Counted from the stretch's first letter, positions 20,884 to 33,348 are shown. The stretch: 64,000 bases of DNA from Lentinula raphanica (GCA_027919835.1 JANVFP010000006.1:372001-436000), one strand, 5' to 3'. Notes: generated from the letters alone by a model not told the origin. Numbers and translations: made by a program.

Positions 20884-22047
20884 TCATATTACTTGCATAT
20901 GTTGTAGAACTTCCCGTTCCCACTCAGTCCACCCTTCTTCATCAGCTGAACCAGGGTCAGCCAGACCTTTTTCGAAAACTGACCAGGGTACACAAGCTTG
21001 GTCGCCATCTTCTGTCGGGTCAAGGACGAATCGCCCCTGACGGGATCGAGTCAAGGTCACGACGTGGCCTGCAGAACCGAGCGCATGCGCGAGATCATGG
21101 ACCAAGGAACGAACATAGGTACCACCAGAAACTCTCATCTTGATGACAAATGCAGTTGGTCGTTCTGCATCTTGCACGGTGGGTTCTAGTTCATCTTTGA
21201 TTGTGGCCGTTTTGTCGATGCCCCGTATTGCAACTTCCATGGCTTTTTTCTGATCTTCAGTGAGGGCCTTCTCAGGCCACGAGAATGCATGATCGCTTCC
21301 TCTCCATTCAACCAGTTCCAGACTATGCACGGTTACGGTGCGAGGTTCTATCGGTCTCGGAAGTGGTATCCCGTTACGAGCATATTCATAAAGGGGTTTG
21401 CCATCCATTTTCAGAGCAGAGAAACTGGATCGGGGAAGACAAATAAGTAAAAATGAATATAAATCTAAGAAGAGGGTTGCGTACATCGGCGGTGTCTGTT
21501 GGATTTCTCCTCTGAACTGAGAAAGTGCTTCGACCACCTTGTCTTTGGTGACATGCTTCCAGGGTGCAACACGAACACGAGCACCTTCACTATCATAAGA
21601 GTCTGTTTCACAACCCAATAGACAGGTTGTTGAATATTCCTGTTAATCCATTGTTCATTTAGCAAGAGAATTAACGAGAGATCGATATCTTGACAACGTA
21701 CTTTGGTACAGTCGAGAAATTCCGTGAGTTTTTTAGTCCCCTGGCCAACTCCTAGGACTAATCCAAGTCACTTTCCTGCCGTTATGGTTCATTCACCGCA
21801 TGAACTCACCCAGAACACCATCTGCGAGCGGATCTAACGTGCCCCCCTGGCCCAGTTTCACATCGCCCACTTTTTTCGACCGTTTTTTCTTTCGTTGAGG
21901 AAGACTCCCAGAGGGCTGCTCGAACAACCGTGATTTTGACAGCAAAGGTTGTAAATCATTGAGTAGCGACATTGAAGTCGGTCCAGAAGGTTTGATCATG
22001 CCAAACAAACACGAGACAGGAAGAGGCGGGACAGTGATTTTGGGCAT
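20884..22047 (-). CDS. PUS4: tRNA pseudouridine-55 synthase, TruB/Pus4 family
   Basis: Four exons on the minus strand: 22047-21810, 21757-21702, 21639-21485 and 21424-20884, giving 329 aa. The TruB motif with the catalytic Asp is intact (GGTLDPLADGVL, Asp72, split by intron 1). GVGQGTKKLTEF, GEIQQTPPIFSALK(M)DGKPLYEYAR and the MRVSGGTYVRSLVHDL block follow. The enzyme isomerises U55 in the T-loop of tRNAs in cytosol and mitochondria. A short Lys-rich insert (residues 52-60) precedes the catalytic motif. The start is the first ATG; an upstream in-frame GTG is not expected to be used. The intron 3 donor (AT|GTACGC) is fixed by the conserved join. Confidence 0.93.
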
Positions 22048-22433
22048 TGTTACTTTAGAAACCGTACGCCGCGAGTGACTAAGTGGTGATAACACCAGCG
22101 CAAGTTCAAGGCCATGGTAGCTTCAGACAGACGAATTACACCGACCGCAGCAATTTCAATGGAGAAACGACCTGTCTGGACCACAGGATGACAAGTGAGG
22201 GGAAGAAAAGGATATTACCGCGCCGCCTTATCTGGTCGGAGATGCAACGGGCCGCCCAGGCTAGCCAGCCCCGCTGCCAACCGCCAGTGAAATCGAGAGT
22301 TGCGGGTTCAGAACACAAGCGATAGTTGCTATACATGTTTCTGTGCCACTACAGCAGAAAGGTGAATGCTATAGGAAATTACAAAGTAGTGCTGCTATAT
22401 GACACAATCGAGGAATCCGCTGAGTACAGGAAT
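22048..22433. other. Intergenic region between PUS4 and MED16
   Basis: Promoter side of PUS4 and terminator side of MED16. Open frames here lack coding character. No motif was recognised. Confidence 0.4.
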
Positions 22434-25400
22434 TCAGGAGGAATAAGTAGCTCTCGTCCATGACCCTCCACACAGGCATCTCCTTGCCCAACTTTTTTCC
22501 CAGTTGGTCATTGGCCGTGAAGCTAGAGGATCTTTACCATATTCCGACCGGCCACCGCACCGTACACAGTTCATGCCTTGTGCACGGTGCAATAATAGAC
22601 CCTTTGACACGACATCTTTGTCTCTGCTGCTATCCTTGCGTGGGCGATCCGTTTGAGCCTGACCATCTATCATCTCGTGTACCCCAAGGAATAGTTTGGC
22701 CTTGTTCAATGCTGGAGACTTTGACATTGAATTCACGGTCTCTCTGAGTGGTATTTGCATGTACTCGGCTGGCTGACAAGAAACCATTGCTCTTCGGAGG
22801 TCATCTTCTATATTATTCGAAGATGAGTTTATCAATAGCGATACAAGGTACAGGTGATAGAAAATCATACCGTCAAACCCTTCGACAGATTTTTCTAATC
22901 GTTCCAGTATCTCATCGAGTCCCTGTATGTCGATGCCGGAATGTTCGACGAGATCAATTAGAACCTCTTTAGATAGCTGAGAATTTTCCGTGGTCGGAGT
23001 GAGCCTCGTTAGATACTTCCGGAACTGATTCACATGTCCGAGAGCTATTCTGAGATTCTTGAGAGCTTGAGGATGCACGAAATGCATGAAAACGGGGGAT
23101 TCGAGCGACCGGAGGTTCGTATTCTTCGTCGGGGGACCTGAAAGCCAATGGTTCCCGTTCATTAGCCTCGGGAAAATACAAAAACAGATAGGTGAAACGC
23201 ACTGCTACCGAAAACATCTTCCTGAGCTTCTTTAGTCGAGCCAGTAGACTCATTGAAGTCAGATGATAAGATACACTCCTTGACAAGTGTCTCTGCTAGA
23301 CCCAAGATCCAACTTGAGAGATCAATCATCTGCCAGATGAGCTCTTGAACAAGGTTTGAGTTAAGATTAACAAACAGAGAGCGTTCTTCGCATACCAGTG
23401 TGATACTCTTCTCCATCTGTACAATCACTGAAAACTGCATTACATGTCGCAACCGATATCATATCGTGAGTGGCTCGCCAGACGGCATCTGTTCTGTCCT
23501 TATCATGAACTTTCGAAATAGCTCGCAGGGTTCTGGACCGATAGGATTCCACAATTAAGCCTAATTGCAAAGTATAACTTCCGGGTAGATGACGATCTAG
23601 GAGAGTGAACACATGATATAAGACTTCAGCAACCTCAGACAGAGGCGTGGCAGGTTGCAGTAACGCATGGATGAGATCATCTGTCGAACGATTCGAAAGA
23701 ACAGCGACCACGATTGATAACGCTAGAGGAGGGATGGAACCAGTCGGAGGGGCGTCCGTGGCTTTCGGTTCTGGTAATTTCAGAGTTGACACCTCAGACG
23801 TCCAAGGCGAAGGATATATTGTGCACAACAAGGTTTGCCCAGGAGAAACCACAGAATTGACAGATACTAAAATAAGGCGTGAGTACACGAGGGAGGGACA
23901 GTTCGCCATAATCAGGCTCAAACCTTCTCTTCGAAAGCGTGAAAGGAGTGGGGACGAGTCCCAAGCATCATCATCGGTCAATTCAGGTCTATATCAATGT
24001 CAGCGAAACCATTCGTCTATTCAGCCTGTTTGACACCTAAGACTCACATTTTCAGTGTTTTGAATTGACCAACACTTTTCTCTGCCTGTCTGGTTCCGCG
24101 AGCCTGCGTGTCCGAGGTATTATAAACGCAGACATATATACCGTGATATTTGTTAACGGGTTGTGAAGCAACTACCTGTGCCAGAACCACAGTGTCAAAC
24201 TCCCTGGTTATCTCTGGTTGCATAGTCTGCGGGCAATGCTTCAGCAATGAAGAAGTGTGAAGAGGCGAGAGGCTCACCCATGTGCCTTCTTCGCTGGTCG
24301 CATCTGTCTTTGTAAATGTATAACAATGTAGACTTGATAGCGGGGGAGATGTGTCTAACCAGAAGTCGATCACAGGATTGACAACCAGAGGGCGATGCGA
24401 CTCACAGTCTTTAAAATCAAGGAAACCTGCGACAAGGTACAAATTTGCAGGGGATGTGCCGCCATTAGAAGGAGGTTTGCAGACGAACAAGAGATCCCGC
24501 AAACGGTGGGGTGCGTTCTGGATAGCAGGTAGTACTTTAGAGGAGAGAACTTGTTTTGTGTTGTGAGATACTGTTGCGCTACCGGAATGAGGGTTTTAGC
24601 TCACTCATGCGGGAACCATTGTACTGGAGTTGAACTTTAGCAATCTCAATCTTGGAATCTTCTCCAGGGTCTTCACATGAAATGGGATAGATTTCCGTCT
24701 GCTCGGGTTCCATATCCAGCGAGAGCCCTAGGTCCAACGAGAATTGATCAGTTTGATCAAGAGTCAATGAAGAGACCGGGAAGACTTGAGATCGCATTGC
24801 AATAAGGATTATTGAGTCTAGAAAGAGAAGTGAGCGAATGCAAAGTTTGCGAGGTGAATAATCGGACCGCCATAAGTGGTGCCGATAGCAGCATGGGTGC
24901 AAATGCGAACCGAGTCTACTTCGATGAGCTCATCTTTGGAGTTGTCTGATTGTTGTTCGAAGGTGGCAGAAGGTTGCAGAAGGGAGCAACTAAACATCTG
25001 CAACGTTAGCTTGTAGTATCGTAGATAGCATACAAAAATGCGATGATTCTCTGTCACGAGAACTAGAGTTGGATTCGAGACGGGAGTACGAGGTCCCTGT
25101 GGAGGTAAACGCGCCGGAACGCCCGTGGTAGAATCAATAATCCACTGGATATATGTAGTTGAGAACGAAGAATATTAGAAATGGATGCGTACTCACTTCT
25201 CTTGCGCCGCCTAGCCAACGTGCAGCAACAACGCCGGCACTTTGAGCGAACATCCACCACTCTTTGACTGCCCAACTATCGAGTTCTACACCCTTGTTCC
25301 ACAGACAGGACAAACCATCCTCCCCTCTGCCAGGAAAGAAAGCAAACAGCCAATTATCATCCGACGAACATGTGATGACGGTAGGGGGTTTGTAGGCACT

Positions 25401-25644
25401 TGGATTTGAAAGAATGGGAGTTGGCAAAGGCAAGGTGAATTGCTTAGACGAGGAGAAATGACGGGCGAGTATTAGAGGTTGAAGTGCGTGCGCAGTGAAT
25501 ATGATTGACGAGTTCGACCATTCTACAGGTCTGGAAAGGTCAGCCACCATGATACACAGAAAGAGAATGCTTGACATACTTTCGTGGATTCTCTGAGAGA
25601 GCATGAAAGTCCCACCAGCTGCTGTTCCCTACGGCTTCCATCAT
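22434..25644 (-). CDS. MED16: Mediator complex subunit 16 (Med16/Sin4-like)
   Basis: Ten exons on the minus strand: 25644-25580, 25530-25197, 25144-24868, 24817-24605, 24534-24278, 24226-24048, 23988-23396, 23343-23209, 23137-22871 and 22807-22434, giving 897 aa. The N-terminal half has WD-like, Trp-rich strands (LSCLWNKGVELDSWAVKEWW; VAARWLGGA). The C-terminal third is helical and ends in a zinc-ribbon-like segment (CVRCGGRSEYG, then W..SWARRCLCGGSW), the signature I use for Med16. In Mediator it sits in the tail module and relays activator signals to RNA polymerase II. The assignment rests mainly on that C-terminus and overall size. A GTATGC...TTGCAG 36-nt segment near 25037-25002 was read through as coding because it is shorter than any intron here. 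The start lies 60 bp from the divergent chaperone gene. Confidence 0.75.
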
Positions 25645-25704
25645 AATGGTGGTGAAGAGTCAACAATTGTAAGCGCCAACGCGCGCCTATTCACAACTCA
25701 TTCC

Positions 25705-26230
25705 ATGCAGTCATCTGGCAATTGTACGAAGATCCTAGAGGGAGTCTCCACAGAGATACATGTACAGTATTATGCAGACAGCAGCTTGGTCCTATTGACT
25801 CAAGTTGGGAAAATCGGGAATCTAGTGCGTGGCATTATCGCATTGCTTCTAGGTAGTATGTGCTGAACCATTACAGATCCAGGTGTCCTTGCCAGCAACT
25901 ATACCAGTTGTTCAATCCGCTCCAGATGATACTGAGCTGAACGCTCCTGCATTGCCACCACCACCAATAGCTATCCAGCTCGTCCCTTTATTTGGTTCTG
26001 CTCCTTCAGATCGAGTGCAGTCACTACACAATCTATACGCATCACAAATCGCGACTATTGTATGGCTTGCCCAATCGGAAAACCCACTTCCGATGGTTCG
26101 GAAGAACATCATCGTCGGTATTGCGCTACGTAAATCTGGCGAAGTCGGAGACGTGGATCTGACCGAAACGGAGAGAAGAACTTTCTACGGCGCAATGTCA
26201 GCCCTCCAAGAGCTGTTAGATCATAACTGA
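25705..26230 (+). CDS. Proteasome assembly chaperone 3-like protein
   Basis: Two exons, 25705-25824 and 25877-26230, giving 157 aa. The pattern matches PAC3/Psmg3: a short leader, then GVSTEIHVQYYADSSLVLLTQ(V)GKIGNL, a central loop with SLPATIPV, and a C-terminal helix-strand part (QIATIVWLA; IIVGIALRKS; FYGAMSALQELL). PAC3-type chaperones pair with PAC4 and guide alpha-ring assembly of the 20S proteasome. The frame is open upstream to ATG 25603, which would overlap MED16 exon 1 on the other strand by 42 bp. I prefer ATG 25705, which gives a leader of about the family's length. The gap of 60 bp to the MED16 start implies a shared bidirectional promoter. Confidence 0.8.
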
Positions 26231-26351
26231 ATCCTCCATTTGAAAATTGTAACAGCTAAACAGGTTGAGGGGGAAGATAGGAAGCTGGGTAGATCGAGCT
26301 TGTTGTCTAGTTGTTCACTGTGCAAAATAATCAAGAGCGTACATGCAGGCA

Positions 26352-26614
26352 TTATTTCGTGCCTTCCTGGCTGTTCATTGCTTCTGCACGATCATTCCGT
26401 TCTAGCCATTTCCAGCGAACAAGTTCAGCCAACCTCTGTTCTTGGGGAAGGGCAGTTCTCGGATGGTTTTCGTGGAGGTAGTACGCTAAGAAACCTGTGA
26501 AGACACCAAGTAAAGGGTCCAGGGTGCTGCAAGGGATTATTCAGACACAAAGACTCATAAGATACTACAAGGGATAGAGTAATACCGCGAAAGTAAAGGC
26601 TGAGGTAGCCGCAT
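26352..26614 (-). CDS. Nce101-like small membrane protein
   Basis: Two exons on the minus strand, 26614-26586 and 26526-26352 (intron 59 nt, GTATTA to TTGCAG), giving only 67 aa. After LDPLLGVFTGFLAYYLHENHP comes a charged tail with RLAELVRWKW. This is the pattern of fungal Nce101 (non-classical export) proteins: one membrane segment, then a Tyr-Tyr and Glu-Asn-x-Pro-Arg motif. In yeast the protein was linked to leaderless secretion, though its mechanism is unclear. The gene is tail-to-tail with the chaperone gene (121 bp) and head-to-head with NAA25 (117 bp between starts). Its small size and split exon make it easy to miss. Confidence 0.75.
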
Positions 26615-26731
26615 TAGTTGTGGTTCGGAAGAAAGAGTTATATAAACGAACGCCGTGCGGCAGCGCGAATTTTCGGACATATGAAAAGCCAAAATTTGAA
26701 CTTGGAATCCGTTTCTTTCCTTTACTCTTGA

Positions 26732-29700
26732 ATGTCGGTTGCTCTCGACCGTCAAATTCGTCCAATCTATGGTCTGCTTTCCTTGCTCAAATATTCCTCA
26801 TATCTCTGAAACCTATTTCGTAGATGCATTGGACACTGGCTCTCACAAGTCCGCAATCACAGAATGCAATAAGGTCCTGAAGAAACATCCAAGGAATGCT
26901 CTCGTGAAGGTGAGCTCTAGACTCGTTCTGAGTTACTTGCGTTTGGTTGAATACCAATGTCAGGCCCTGAAAGCTCTTGCACTGGTCCGCTACCAGAAGG
27001 TTGAAGAAGCCTTGGTTCTCTGTGATGAGGTCTTGGAATCCAAACCTACTGATGACAGCACTCTCAACGCAATGATGCATGTACTTCGCGGACTTGGACG
27101 ACGTGAGCTGTCTTTACGGATGACGAGCTAGCATCATATTATATCTTGCTTTCGCCTTCCCAGACAAGGACATGGTGACAATGTACGATGCAGCATACAA
27201 AAAACAACCTACGAACGAAGAACTCGGAGCCCAGACATTTTTTGCCAACGTACGTGCTAATAACTGGAAGTCTGCCCAGCAGGTGCGTAGTAACTATTCC
27301 TGTTCATTACCATCTGCTCACGTATGAAGCTAGGTCGCCTCGAAGATGTACAAGCAGTTCCAGGAGGACCGTTATTTGTATTGGAGTGTTATGAGTAGTG
27401 TGCTTCAGGTAAAACAATACGCCTCTTTACACGACTGGTCGTATAGTTGTAACGTGTATTTACAGGCTAATGACCCCAACACCCCGGCCGAGATGCGTTC
27501 CTTACTGTACAAGCTCGCCCTTCGACTCATTACCTCAGCGCCCACACCATCCTCTGTTCATTCGGATCGCTTTTACCTTCACCTCACCATTTTACGCGAG
27601 CTCCTAGAGTATGATGAAGCCATGACACTATTAGAAACACCGGCTGGCCGTAATATTTGCGAAACCAACCTAACCTGCAACGAAATGCGCAGGGATATCA
27701 TGAAACTGAGACGCGCTATAGAAGTGGAAGGAAAGCGTGCCGAACAACGCATACTCGAGAAAAGGTTGGTGGACACGTTTTTGTAATGGAAATATCAATG
27801 CTGAACTGCTCTTGCGAACCTTTAAGCGATCGTAATTGGCTGGAGTTCCTTTCCGTTATCGATGGCACCTTTGCGCCATTCACGGACTCCGAGGATGCAA
27901 AGGAACAACGCATATCCAGAATATCTAGCACTTCGGCATTGTTTACCGAAGTATCAGTTCAGGATGGTAGAAAAGATCGGTCAGGCTTGTTAGGCCTCTT
28001 GGAGCTCGAAAGTCGCGCGAGAAATCATGATGTGTCCACAGGTGATCCTTGATCTGTTGACCTTTTCGTGGAAGATTAATCAGGCTTTATTGATTTCTAG
28101 ATCCAAAGCGCCTGTTGCATCTCCTCCAACAATATTTTGAAATTTTCGGCGACAAGGCATGCTGTTTTGAGGATCTGAAACCTTACTTGTCACTCGAGGG
28201 CGAAGACCTTGCTGCTTGGACGGAGACATTGACAACCAGTTTTACAGCTTTGGTGAATGATCACCACCAGTTTGATGCCCATGCCATATCTTTAACAATT
28301 CCTCTATCAGACAACAATCGAGGCCGTCAGACGCGTAGTCAACGCTCATAAACTTCTCCGTTATAATCTGTCAACCTCAGAGTTATCCCTTGATGCGGAA
28401 AGTTCTCGTGCAAACCTCTATATGTCGCAATACTTGGAAGGGCTCCCTCTGGGTAAATCTTTGCCTGCAACGGAGCTGCAACATGTAGACGACCTCGCCA
28501 TACTTGCTGGGAACGTCCTCGTGAATATGTGGGAAATGAGTAAGGACGACAAATACCTTCACAGAGCTGTCTTCTTTCTGGAGTATGCGCTCGCCAAAAG
28601 CAAACAGGCGTTTCAAATGCGGTTGATGCTGATACGGATATACCGTATTCTTGGTAAGTTGTAGGGATTCGAGCTCCATGCTGCTGGATTGACCAATGTT
28701 ATGATACAGGTGCACCATCATCAGCACTAGAGCATTACCGTCTGCTAAGGGTCAAACAAGTTCAGAATGACACCTTGTCCCATTTCCTCCTTTCTCGCTG
28801 TTCCACGTTCTCGCTAGCGTCCAGTGGCGACTTGACCTATATATCCGAATGCTTGGAATCCAGTCAGATATATGTCAGCAACTCCCAAGAGGTGAGGTTC
28901 CTTTGACGACTGCACTGTATGACTCTCTTAGAGGAAAAAATTGCAGACAAATGATTATATCATCCGAGCCTTCTCTGCGGAAAAATACTCTCAAGTGAGG
29001 ACATATGTTTTCTCCCTCGCCTATGATCAATGCTCAAATACCCTTAATAGATCCCTCAATTCATCATCTTTGAAGAATGGTTGGAGAACTCCCTTCAGCG
29101 GGACATCACAAAGTTAGAGTATCTCCGGATGCGGCTAACTCATGAACCAATATCCTCTGATATCGTTGATCTCGAACTCATAGAGCTCAAGTTCATTTTC
29201 GACCGTTGTAAGTTTCCAGTACAGACAACATATCCGTGAACTAATACGTTCGCAGCACACCATGATAATCGAGATTTCCAAATCCTTCCTAACTATCAAC
29301 CCAAACATGCGCAAGACTTCAACGACCAGACCTTACTGTTTGGAAAGTCCGAAAGAGTAAGTGCGATCGCACGATTAGATGGCTTCAATACTAAGACTAC
29401 CCTTGCTTTTCTTCCAGCACGGATGGGTACGGTCATTCTTGAAGTCATACATCAAAGTCTTCTCGCAAGCCAGCGATCTATCGGATGTTGTGGAAGAGAA
29501 ACTTCTTGTTGGTGATCGTCCACAAGTGTCCCCTAAGAGTGGATCATTAAAACAACGCCTAGCTCAAAGGAATGAGGAAGAGCTGGCTGAGGTGTGTTTT
29601 ATAATTTGTGGATGACTTCGAATCGTACTCAACCTTGTTCGAATCCCCTAGCTCACTTCCAATGAATCGTCGCTGATTGCGTTCGTCGATTCTCTGGCAG

Positions 29701-30473
29701 GGTGGCTGGAGCCATTCCACGATTATGTCCGACCACCAGCTTCGGTGGTGTTGGCCGATGTTGCCAAAAACACAGAGCTGAAAACCGGACTTCCTCTGAG
29801 AGGTGTAGACCTCACGCCACAGAACGGAGACACCAAAAAGGAAGAAGAGATGCCGCCAATTACTGATGCCCCCGAAATTGTTGCTGCGTACTTCGATGGT
29901 ATGTTGGTCGCTTACAGGAGATTTGTACATGTTCATTGAAAGCTCGTTCCAGACATGAAAACTCAATTCAAAAACAGCCTAACTACTGCATCTCTGAGCG
30001 AAGTTCTCCATGTTGTGACGCTCACGCAGGAGGCTTTCCTACTTTTCGTGACTGAAACGATGAGGTTCAAACCTGCCTCGGTTGTGAAAATCCATAAACT
30101 TGGAAATGTATGCTCCCTTCCACCACACAAGAAGAATGAACCGCTGATGGGGTTTACAGCTCGTCGCCAAATTCAAAACAATTCGTGTTTCTGCCATCAC
30201 AGTCCTCAAAGATATGGCAGCTTCCCTAGAAAAACTGAGTGCTCAGGAAGGAACCTCTGAAAGAAAACAGGAGCTGGTCGATGCTTGCGAGTTCGAGTCT
30301 TCAGAGGTAAACTTCGTTTTATGATAATCTATCTCACTTTTGCTGATGAGGTGATATAGATTGACCACGACATTATAGTGGCTACTGCTAGAAAAATTAC
30401 TGATTCCCGGAAAAAGGTTGCAGAGGGTATAGCGAAGGGTCTTTTGAAGATATGTACTACGTATGCCCAGTAA
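26732..30473 (+). CDS. NAA25: N-terminal acetyltransferase B auxiliary subunit Naa25/Mdm20
   Basis: 18 exons: 26732-26771, 26824-26909, 26964-27102, 27164-27282, 27334-27408, 27466-27764, 27827-28041, 28101-28252, 28311-28653, 28710-28891, 28947-28994, 29051-29207, 29256-29356, 29418-29591, 29652-29898, 29953-30107, 30160-30306 and 30360-30473; 930 aa. Introns are 51-61 nt. The protein is all-helical TPR-like: an N-terminal DRQIRPIYDALDTG, then repeats such as KALALVRYQKVEEALVLCDE, and the conserved LLLIRIYRxLGA-type motif (LMLIRIYRILGAPSSALEHY). It anchors the catalytic subunit Naa20 to ribosomes for acetylation of Met-Asp/Glu/Asn/Gln N-termini, including actin and tropomyosin. The intron at 28253-28310 was placed because the frame changes there and both splice sites and a TTTAAC branch point are present. 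Confidence 0.9.
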
Positions 30474-30563
30474 CCGTAGTTGGTTTCGAGTCTCCGAAGT
30501 TCGAGTTGGATAATTCCCATAGCTGGAGGCCCCTCGTCTTGTTTTTTTTGTTTTCTCACCATC

Positions 30564-31907
30564 ATGAGCTCGAAGGCAGAATCACACAACAACGTCAGTT
30601 TTACCTCTCTTTAACTTTCAGCTCTCAAACCCAAACGATATCCAGAGCTGGTTCGAACACCTGGCTAGAGAGGCACCACATAGTATCCGGCATGTTTCCA
30701 TTAGACAACTTCTGAAGGCCCACTTGCCATACGAAAAGGCCTTGTTCACGATTGATGGAAAAGAGTTCAAAACAGTTCAGTCTTTGTCATCGTTCTCATG
30801 CACTTCATCGCTTCACGCGACTATTCTAGGTGATCGTCGTTGGCAACGTTCTTGATAAGACCGTCGCGCCCAATCAGATCGCGTATAGGCTAGAGGACGG
30901 CAGTGGTCGTATAATGGCGCGATGTTGGCGCGATCCTAACCAAGACGCTTCGGATTCTATGGATGATGATAGGTGCGTGTTGGCCTGGTCTGCGAGATCT
31001 GGTGCTCATTCGAGTCTTGACCTAGTCAGTGAACTCCGCTTTGTGCGAGCCGTAGGAGTACTTAACGAGTTCAAGTCAGCACGGGGTCTCACTACGCGGT
31101 CTTTGATTTTGCAAAGTCTGGGATACATTCAAGACCCTCATGAGGTCTTCCATCACATTGCCCAGACTATAGTGGACACCCAAATGAGTCTACATGGCCA
31201 GCCTGTGCGTCTTTATCAGGATCTGCACCTGCGTACTTCTAAATTAACCCAATGGACTTTCCAGCCGATTGCGTCTGTGAAGCCAACTCTTGCTGAGCTC
31301 AGCAATGAACTACAAGAGCTCGACTTGGTGCCCATTGCAGAGGCAACTGAAGATGAAGACCTTCAAGAGAGTGCCGTCAGATCTATCGACCCCGATAGTG
31401 TCCTAGAAACACCGGCGAGAGTCAGGAAAATTCGTAATCTGTCCCCTCCTCCTTCACCCACTCCTCGTCCTCGAGCTTCGAAACAAAGAAGGTATGACTC
31501 GCCTCCAAGATCTGATAGCAACGCCGAGGCCAGTTCATCCAAAATACCCGACTTCGGACTTGCATACGCCCCAACTACTCCTACTGTCCTCAAGTCACCG
31601 CAAATGAAAGAGTCAATCGACCTAGAGTCGATCGTTCTATCCATCATCAGTGATAGTATGCGTACTCTACGCACTTCAAGGCCTGCCTTCGCGTATGAAG
31701 GCGTTGGACGGGACGACGTAATAAAGCAGGTGCTCAACTGCACACAGTCGACTTCTGTGGACCAAGTGAAGTATGCATATAGCATCCCACGAATCTTGTA
31801 ACTTGTCGAGCTAACTTAGTACTCACAGTGAATCACTACGACGGCTCGTCGACCGTGCTGAGATCTATGAAACCGTAGATGCAGATCATTTCAACCTACT
31901 TGATTGA
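30564..31907 (+). CDS. RFA2: Replication protein A 32-kDa subunit (RPA2) homologue
   Basis: Four exons: 30564-30593, 30622-30774, 30830-31770 and 31829-31907, giving 400 aa. It reads VSIRQLLKA...FTIDGKEF, then the OB fold with VVGNV...YRLEDGSGRIMARCW (about residues 60-160), the usual RPA2 order. After a FHHIAQTIVDTQM helix comes a long Ser/Pro/Arg-rich linker (about 230-330). A C-terminal winged-helix part follows (VDQVNESLRRLVDRAEIYE). RPA2 binds single-stranded DNA with RPA1 and RPA3. Oddities: the N-terminal Gly/Ser phospho-region is very short, and the linker between OB and winged helix is longer than usual. An Stn1-like protein is the main alternative. It starts 90 bp after the NAA25 stop codon. 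Confidence 0.8.
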
Positions 31908-31971
31908 AGCCTGAAGGCACACAGTTGTTGTAAACATAAATATATAGTAGTCAATAGATTGATTGGCGCTT

Positions 31972-33348
31972 ATGATCTGCTTTCTTGTACTCCTACTCTT
32001 GCTCGCTCTTCCAAATCTCTTTGATACTGTTCCAATGGCATATCCATCCTTCATCAGCGACAAATCCACTGCAGTTCAAATCAGCGACAGCTGGCCCACC
32101 ATAGCTGGGATTCGCAAAATCGTGATCTTGTTCGTACACCTCAAGAACGCCACATTCTTGAACCACCACTAATTTGTCTTTTGGCATTTCAGCGGAGATT
32201 CGTATAGCTCGGTAGGCTATCAAGGACACAGTGGCGAGAAAGCGCCTCGCGCTCTAGAACCGCTGGGGGTAGATTATCCAGGATATTCCCCGCAGATGTG
32301 GAATGAGCCAGGTGAGCTTCCGCTACTTGGCATCTTCTAGAGTCGTGGCAATCGTTGGTTCATATGCTTCTGCCAGGTACTCCGAACTGGGTTGGCCACT
32401 TGATCACTAAGTACACGCCGGAACCACGATACAAACCCGATACAGATGAACAGGACGAGGGCTATCAGAATAATCCGATCCTTGTTTATGATTACGCGGT
32501 CGGCGGCAGTACCATCGATGGAGTAAAGCAACAGATTGGATTATTCTTCCTAGCTCAGAATGGTGTTGGGAATAAGCCAGACTGGGCTCCTTGGACTTCT
32601 GAAGAAACCCTGTTCGGTGAGATTCTTTCAATACAAGTCAATCTACGTTCTAGACGATTTGACTATGCAGTAATCTGGGTTGGTATCAATGACTGCGCGT
32701 ATGTTCTTGTTTTCCCTGTGGTGCTATGCTGCTGCTTACACTATGCACAGTCTAAGTAGAAACCACGATCATGCTTTCAAGACAATGTCCGACCTGCAGG
32801 AGCAGCTTTACAATGGCGGCGCACGCAATTTCCTCTTCGTTGACGTGCCTCCCATGGCCAGGTCTCCTGCATGTGAGTTGGAAATCAATACATTATCAAG
32901 ATGGAGTTATTCCACTAATTGACCAACGAAAAGTACACTCAAGGCACATAGACCCAGAAGCAGAGCACGTCTACCACGTCTGGAATAATCAATTACGTTC
33001 CAGCGTAGCATCTCTTGCTCAAGAATACTCTGATACATCAGTATTCCTGTTCTCTGCTCACGCGACGTTCAATAACTTCTTGAACCATCCTAATGAATAT
33101 GGTTTTACTCACCTTGACACTAAAAAACCTTTCGGGTAAGACATCTATTCAAAAAGCTAGCGAGTTGTATTTAGGCTAACGACTGATGCAGGAGAATATG
33201 GAGTGATCATCTCCATCCCACATCCAAGGTTGGCTCCTCTGAATACTCACAACCCTTCCATGATAGCTCTAACAGTCTTCAGGTCCATGATATAGTTGCC
33301 TTTGACATGTTCAACTTCTTCTCCAAATTTCCACGCAAATTGGTGTAG
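31972..33348 (+). CDS. Secreted GDSL (SGNH) esterase, CE16-like
   Basis: Eight exons: 31972-32129, 32193-32311, 32377-32616, 32671-32698, 32751-32872, 32934-33135, 33192-33228 and 33283-33348, giving 323 aa. A hydrophobic N-terminus (MICFLVLLLLLALPNLF) looks like a signal peptide. Block I Ser lies in VIFGDSYSSVGY, block II Gly in VGGSTIDGV, block III Asn in WVGINDCA, and block V Asp/His in WSDHLHPTSK. The catalytic Ser, Asp and His are therefore all present. CE16-type enzymes remove acetyl groups from short xylo- or other oligosaccharides outside the cell. The intron 32617-32670 is a multiple of three and open, so retention would add 18 residues; splicing fits the family better. Only 64 bp separate it from the RPA2 stop codon. 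Confidence 0.85.

Noticed and set aside
25002..25037. Possible 36-nt intron in MED16
   Set aside because: It has donor, branch and acceptor-like sequences, but is shorter than all other introns here, is a multiple of three and is open; reading through is simpler.
28253..28310. Apparent frameshift in NAA25
   Set aside because: Explained by an intron with GTGAAT donor, TTTAAC branch point and ATCAG acceptor; phases close on both sides.
29581..29660. tRNA-like B-box (GTTCGAATCCC) near 29638
   Set aside because: It lies in a 60-nt intron of NAA25; no A-box or cloverleaf could be formed.
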